Shown here one piece after another: positions 60,651 through 64,000 of a DNA stretch of 64,000 nucleotides. Every line of letters begins with the position of its first letter. Position 1 is the first letter of the stretch. A model generated the notes under the pieces. The model was not told where the DNA came from and made no database searches. It worked only from the letters and a program-made list of their open reading frames with translations. The position numbers and the translations under genes were made by a program. Source of the DNA: JARRKC01 sp963723965 (GTDB lineage: Bacteria; Acidobacteriota; UBA6911; RPQK01; JAPXNP01); contig CAVRSV010000014.1 in assembly GCA_963723965.1 (NCBI GenBank), positions 186,001 to 250,000 on the forward strand, written 5' to 3'.

Positions 60651-60656
60651 TACAAT
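60651..60656 (+). promoter_or_regulatory. -10 box TACAAT of the histidine kinase gene
   Basis: TACAAT lies 17 bases ahead of the ATG at 60673. Predicted +1 is 60663, giving a ten-base leader without Shine-Dalgarno. Confidence 0.4.
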
Positions 60657-60672
60657 TTCCCTGATTCGCTCC

Positions 60673-62217
60673 ATGAGAATCACGACAAAATTGACTTTGG
60701 GTTTTTCATTCCTGATCGCCATCCTCTTGGCGGCACATCTGTACCAGGAGCGTTTGATTCGCCGCATGGGACAGGTTCAGGAGGAACTCTCCCAGTTGAG
60801 TTTCGACGCCGGACTGAAGGCCCTGGCCAGTGCCGGAGTCGCGGAGGATCTCATGGGGTCGGCCGAACTCTATCTTTCCTTCGGCGGAGAGGAGAACCGA
60901 GCGGACCTTCATGCGGCCCGGGCTGACTTCGACGAACGACTGCACGTGCTGCAGGAACTGACCCGGCAGAATGACCTCCTGTCGGCGCAGATTGCCGTGC
61001 TCGAAGGATTCTGGATTCGCATTCAGCCGGACTTGACGGACGTCGAAAAGGTCAGTGCCTCCACCAGCAAGGCAGAGCGAAACCGGCTCTGGAAACGCGT
61101 GTCCCCGAGGCTTGAGGCGCTCCTCGCCGAGGCAAAACGGACGGTGGCCGCCAGCGATCGGATGATCCAGGTCGGCGTCGACCGATCGCATGCGATGGCG
61201 GCCCGTGTCAACCTGATCGCGAGAGCCACGCTGTTCGTCGCGCTGGGGCTCGCCCTGGCCGTCACGGTCCCGCTCTTCCGCTCGATCACGCGATCTCTGC
61301 GCCAACTCACCGCCGCCACCCGGCGGGTCGCCAATGGCGATTTCTCCTACAAGGTCGACGAGTCCGGCGGAGACGAACTGGCCGAACTGGCGTCCTACTT
61401 CAATCGGATGGCCCACCGGCTGGGCGAGTTGGATCAGCTCAAGCGGGACTTCATCTCGTGGGTCTCACACGACCTGCGGGCCCCGCTGGCCTCGATCCAG
61501 GAAACCTCGCGACTCCTTCTCGATCAGTTCTCCGACGAACTCGAAGCGCCCCAACGACGACTGCTCGAGCTCAATCTTGCCAGCGCCCAGCGCCTGTCCG
61601 AGATGATCCTCAACCTGCTCGATCTCTCCGCCATCGAGGCCGGCGTCGTGAAGTACGAATTCGAGTCGGTGGATGTCGGGGAGATTCTCGAGGGAGTTGC
61701 CGGAGATTTCCATGGTCTCATTCTGGACAAGAAGCTGGACCTCGTGTCTCCGGACGGAACATCCCGGGCTTTGGTGCGGGCCGATCCGGTCCGCTTGAGG
61801 CAGGTGCTCGGGAACCTGCTTTCCAATGCCATCAAGTTCTCACCCGAACGGGGGACCATCCGCCTGAGCGTCAGGACGTTCCAGAAGCTTCCGGCAGAGG
61901 TTCCGGCCGTTTGCGCGAGCCGGGTCCGACGGTCCAGTGACGGCTACTGCTGGATCGGTGTCTCCGATGAGGGGCCGGGCGTGCCCGCGGATCTCCGGGA
62001 CAAGATCTTCGACCGTTTCTACCAGGCGGATCAGCGCCCCGCGACGGGCCGACAGGGAACCGGTCTCGGGCTGGCCATCGCCCGCAGGATCGTCGAGGCC
62101 CATGAGGGCGCGATCTGGGTTGTCAGCAATGCGGACCGGGGGAGCACCTTCTTCGTTCTGCTGAGGTGTTCGGGAAAGGCCCCGGCCAAAAACGCGGTTC
62201 AGAATAGGCTGGTATGA
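60673..62217 (+). CDS. Membrane sensor histidine kinase
   Basis: The 514-residue protein has two transmembrane helices (about 7-24 and 182-203) flanking a periplasmic four-helix-type sensor. A HAMP linker (about 204-255) and the HisKA domain with phospho-acceptor His266 in WVSHDLRAPLASIQE follow. The ATPase domain has N box LLSNAIKFSP, G1 SDEGPGVP and G2 GTGLGLAIARR. No response regulator gene is adjacent, so it is an orphan. The stop overlaps the next DinB gene by four bases. Confidence 0.93.
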   Translation: MRITTKLTLGFSFLIAILLAAHLYQERLIRRMGQVQEELSQLSFDAGLKALASAGVAEDLMGSAELYLSFGGEENRADLHAARADFDERLHVLQELTRQNDLLSAQIAVLEGFWIRIQPDLTDVEKVSASTSKAERNRLWKRVSPRLEALLAEAKRTVAASDRMIQVGVDRSHAMAARVNLIARATLFVALGLALAVTVPLFRSITRSLRQLTAATRRVANGDFSYKVDESGGDELAELASYFNRMAHRLGELDQLKRDFISWVSHDLRAPLASIQETSRLLLDQFSDELEAPQRRLLELNLASAQRLSEMILNLLDLSAIEAGVVKYEFESVDVGEILEGVAGDFHGLILDKKLDLVSPDGTSRALVRADPVRLRQVLGNLLSNAIKFSPERGTIRLSVRTFQKLPAEVPAVCASRVRRSSDGYCWIGVSDEGPGVPADLRDKIFDRFYQADQRPATGRQGTGLGLAIARRIVEAHEGAIWVVSNADRGSTFFVLLRCSGKAPAKNAVQNRLV

Positions 62218-62726
62218 ATCCCACCGAATGGTTGATCGAGTCACTCGACGAGGCTTTCGACCGTCCTTCCTGGCATGGAACCAATCTGAGGGGCTCGCTG
62301 CGCGGCGTGAAGCCGGCCGAGGCGCTCTGGAGACCCGCACCCGGCCGGCACAATATCTGGGAGATCGTTCTGCACGCGGCTTACTGGAAGTACCGGATTC
62401 GTCGGCGGCTGCTGGGAGAGAAACAGGGGTCGTTCGTGCTTGCCGGAAACAACTGGTTCGAGCGCTCGGACGGCCTCAGCTCGCAGACCTGGCGGCGCGA
62501 GATCGGTCTTCTGGAGGCCGAGCATAGACAGCTCCGCGAAGCAGTCCTCTCGCTGACCGCCGCCGATTTGGACAAGCCCGCCGGTGGGGATCGCTATCGG
62601 GTGAGGCAGTTGATTCGGGGCGGCGCCGCGCACGATCTCTACCACGCGGGCCAGATTCAGCTTCTGAAGCGCCTTCTCCGGAACGGGCCCCCCTCTGAGA
62701 TCCCCGGCCCTTCAGGTCCTGAGTGA
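62214..62726 (+). CDS. DinB/YfiT-like protein
   Basis: The 170-residue four-helix protein of the DinB superfamily carries His residues in GRHNIWEIVLHAAYWKYR and AHDLYHAGQIQLLKR (HxxxH), forming a probable metal site. It overlaps the histidine kinase gene by four bases (ATGA), so translation is coupled. Function unknown; it is the second DinB gene in the window. Confidence 0.85.
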   Translation: MNPTEWLIESLDEAFDRPSWHGTNLRGSLRGVKPAEALWRPAPGRHNIWEIVLHAAYWKYRIRRRLLGEKQGSFVLAGNNWFERSDGLSSQTWRREIGLLEAEHRQLREAVLSLTAADLDKPAGGDRYRVRQLIRGGAAHDLYHAGQIQLLKRLLRNGPPSEIPGPSGPE

Positions 62727-62789
62727 ACTGGTCGAAGCGCCCGTCGGCAGGGCAGAAGCGTGAATTCCTTTCGCGACCGGAGACCGCGC

Positions 62790-63842
62790 TCAAATGAAGA
62801 TGGCGATCGACGCTTTCGACCTCAAGGACTCCACCTCAGCCTGAACTTCGCGCCGCACTTCCTGCTGCTTCAGATACTCGCCGATGCGGTCGGAGATCTC
62901 CTCGAAGGGCAGCTTGCGCGCAGGGACCCGCTCGAGGAGCTGGATGATGTGATATCCGAAGGAGGTTTCCACGACCTCGCTGATCGTGCCGGGAGCGAGC
63001 TTGAAAGCCGCTTCCTCGAACGGTGGGGCGGTCTGGCCCTCCATGATGGTCAGCTCTCCGCCGTCGTCGCGCGATCCGGGGTCCTCCGAGTTCTCGCGAG
63101 CCAACGTTGCGAAATCGGCTCCCCCTTCGGTGACCTGTTTGCGCAGACCCTCGATCTTCTCCCGCGCCTGAGCCCGCTGTTCCTCAGTCGCGTCGCTCGG
63201 CACCCGAATCAGGATGTGACGGAGCCGGAGATGTTCGGGCTCTTCCAGCGTCGATTCATTCTCGGAATAGAACTGCCGTTTGGCGTCGTCCGTGATGATG
63301 ACCTTTTCGGAAATCGGGCCGTCGACGAGCTTCTGAATGCTGATGTCCTTTCCGAGCATCACCCGGAGTGACTGGATCGTGATCGACTCGGAGTCGAGTT
63401 GACTCTGAAAGGCCTCCTCGGTCGGGTATTGCGCCTTCAGCTGGGCCAGGCCGTTGTCGATCTCCTGGGGCGTCGCCTCCAGGTGGTTGCTGCGGCTGGA
63501 CTGGTAAAGGAGCTCCAGGTCCACCATGTCGTCCAGCACGGTCCGGTAGATGTCGATGGGGAGCGCCCCGTCCGGAATGTGCATCTGCCCGCGCACCGAT
63601 TCGACCCGCGTGAGCAGTTCCTCTTTGCCGATTGACGAGTCATTGACTCGGGCAACGACGTCTGGAAAACTCTCCGGCTTGGCCGTCTCCATCTTGGGCT
63701 TTGCGGCGGGCGTGGCGGGTGCGGTTGCCGGATCCTGATTCGCCGCCTGAGGAGCGGCCAGCGCCGCAGCCCACCCGATGAGACCGAAGGTGATGAGAAC
63801 GCACAGTACTCTTTTATGTCCGATACGATCCGTGTTGCTCAA
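62790..63842 (-). CDS. Parvulin-type peptidyl-prolyl isomerase (SurA/PpiC-like)
   Basis: The 350-residue exported chaperone-isomerase has a leader ending near residue 30 (AAALAAP), then a proline/alanine-rich linker. A SurA_N-like helical part follows (about 60-200), then the parvulin rotamase domain (about 205-310) with RLRHILIRV, ADFATLARENSEDPGSRDDGGEL and FGYHIIQLLER. It should help outer-membrane protein folding in the periplasm. A TTG start at 63842 is supported by AAGGAG six bases upstream. Confidence 0.9.
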   Translation of the reverse strand: MSNTDRIGHKRVLCVLITFGLIGWAAALAAPQAANQDPATAPATPAAKPKMETAKPESFPDVVARVNDSSIGKEELLTRVESVRGQMHIPDGALPIDIYRTVLDDMVDLELLYQSSRSNHLEATPQEIDNGLAQLKAQYPTEEAFQSQLDSESITIQSLRVMLGKDISIQKLVDGPISEKVIITDDAKRQFYSENESTLEEPEHLRLRHILIRVPSDATEEQRAQAREKIEGLRKQVTEGGADFATLARENSEDPGSRDDGGELTIMEGQTAPPFEEAAFKLAPGTISEVVETSFGYHIIQLLERVPARKLPFEEISDRIGEYLKQQEVRREVQAEVESLRSKASIAIFI

Positions 63843-63860
63843 CTGAGTCTCCTTCTTGAC

Positions 63861-63934
63861 GACGCGCCCCGTCTGTCGGACGGCGTCTTGACGCAGGCCA
63901 CATTCTTTGCCGGGACGCGAACCGTAACATCATA
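63861..63934 (-). promoter_or_regulatory. Promoter and leader hairpin of the PpiC-like gene
   Basis: TATGAT on the minus strand (63929-63934) is a likely -10. The leader contains a nested hairpin, GACGC/GCGTC (63861-63865 with 63883-63887) and CGTC/GACG inside. It lies just ahead of the Shine-Dalgarno. Confidence 0.35.
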
Positions 63935-64000
63935 CGCCGAGTGCCCGCCTGGTGCGACCGTCGCGCTCCGGGACGCCCGGGCTCCCCTACGGCCGTTCCG

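Noticed and set aside
1..64000. CRISPR array, insertion sequence or prophage
   Set aside because: I saw no regularly spaced direct repeats, transposase, integrase or phage structural gene anywhere in the window.

Overview
The window is a GC-rich, gene-dense bacterial chromosome segment with 45 coding regions, short intergenic gaps and no tRNA, rRNA, IS element or CRISPR array that I could recognise. The gene content points to a Gram-negative bacterium, most likely Acidobacteriota: a TonB-dependent receptor with a carboxypeptidase-like N-terminal domain, a Ser/Thr kinase fused to a TolB/FlgO-like domain and TPRs, SpoIIE-type phosphatase signalling, outer-membrane POTRA domains, and the amidase-GerMN-rph-rdgB cluster. 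The phylum call is inference from gene content.

Layout. 1-3636: cell-wall amidase, GerMN protein, RNase PH and RdgB, all on +. 3751-5793: thioredoxin-domain DUF255 protein (-). 6208-8757: HerA-like ATPase. 8866-12451: amino-acid permease, SDR dehydrogenase, a 40-residue membrane protein and a HAD phosphatase, all on -. 12675-16470: Ser/Thr kinase overlapping an FHA-transmembrane-lytic transglycosylase protein. 16657-20205: giant secreted beta-propeller protein. 20514-22647: orphan BlaI regulator and a 13-repeat ankyrin lipoprotein. 22879-32681: a minus-strand run of GH2, GH94 phosphorylase, Na+/sugar symporter, POTRA-only protein and Na+/H+ antiporter. 32715-36060: periplasmic protein and M16 protease. 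36204-38495: response regulator/PP2C phosphatase and a UbiA-like membrane protein. 38645-45559: secreted GH5, GT39-like membrane protein, TonB receptor with a small Cys/His protein ahead of it. 45883-51158: secreted modular protein, amidohydrolase, DinB, P5C dehydrogenase, YbaK. 51182-59196: GH51 arabinofuranosidase with MFS transporter, proA, proB, M48 protease, radical SAM enzyme. 59337-63842: small membrane protein, SYLF protein with an apparent frameshift, histidine kinase, DinB, SurA/PpiC-type isomerase.

How the genes fit together. Plant-polysaccharide use is a theme: GH5, GH51, GH2, GH94 phosphorolysis and two transporters suggest extracellular cutting followed by uptake and cytoplasmic processing of oligosaccharides. 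Proline synthesis (proBA) and glutamate-semialdehyde oxidation (pruA) are both present. Signalling is rich: kinase plus FHA-transglycosylase, RR-PP2C, histidine kinase, BlaI.

The most noteworthy signals are regulatory. Two exact sigma-54 promoter consensus sites (TGGCACG-N4-TTGCT) lie ahead of the 40-residue membrane protein and the RR-PP2C phosphatase. Five genes have a -10 box placed so that the predicted transcript starts at, or one base before, the ATG (leaderless mRNA candidates). A 121-nt structured leader can hide the Shine-Dalgarno of a secreted protein. The kinase/FHA-transglycosylase pair is the best candidate for an undescribed system.
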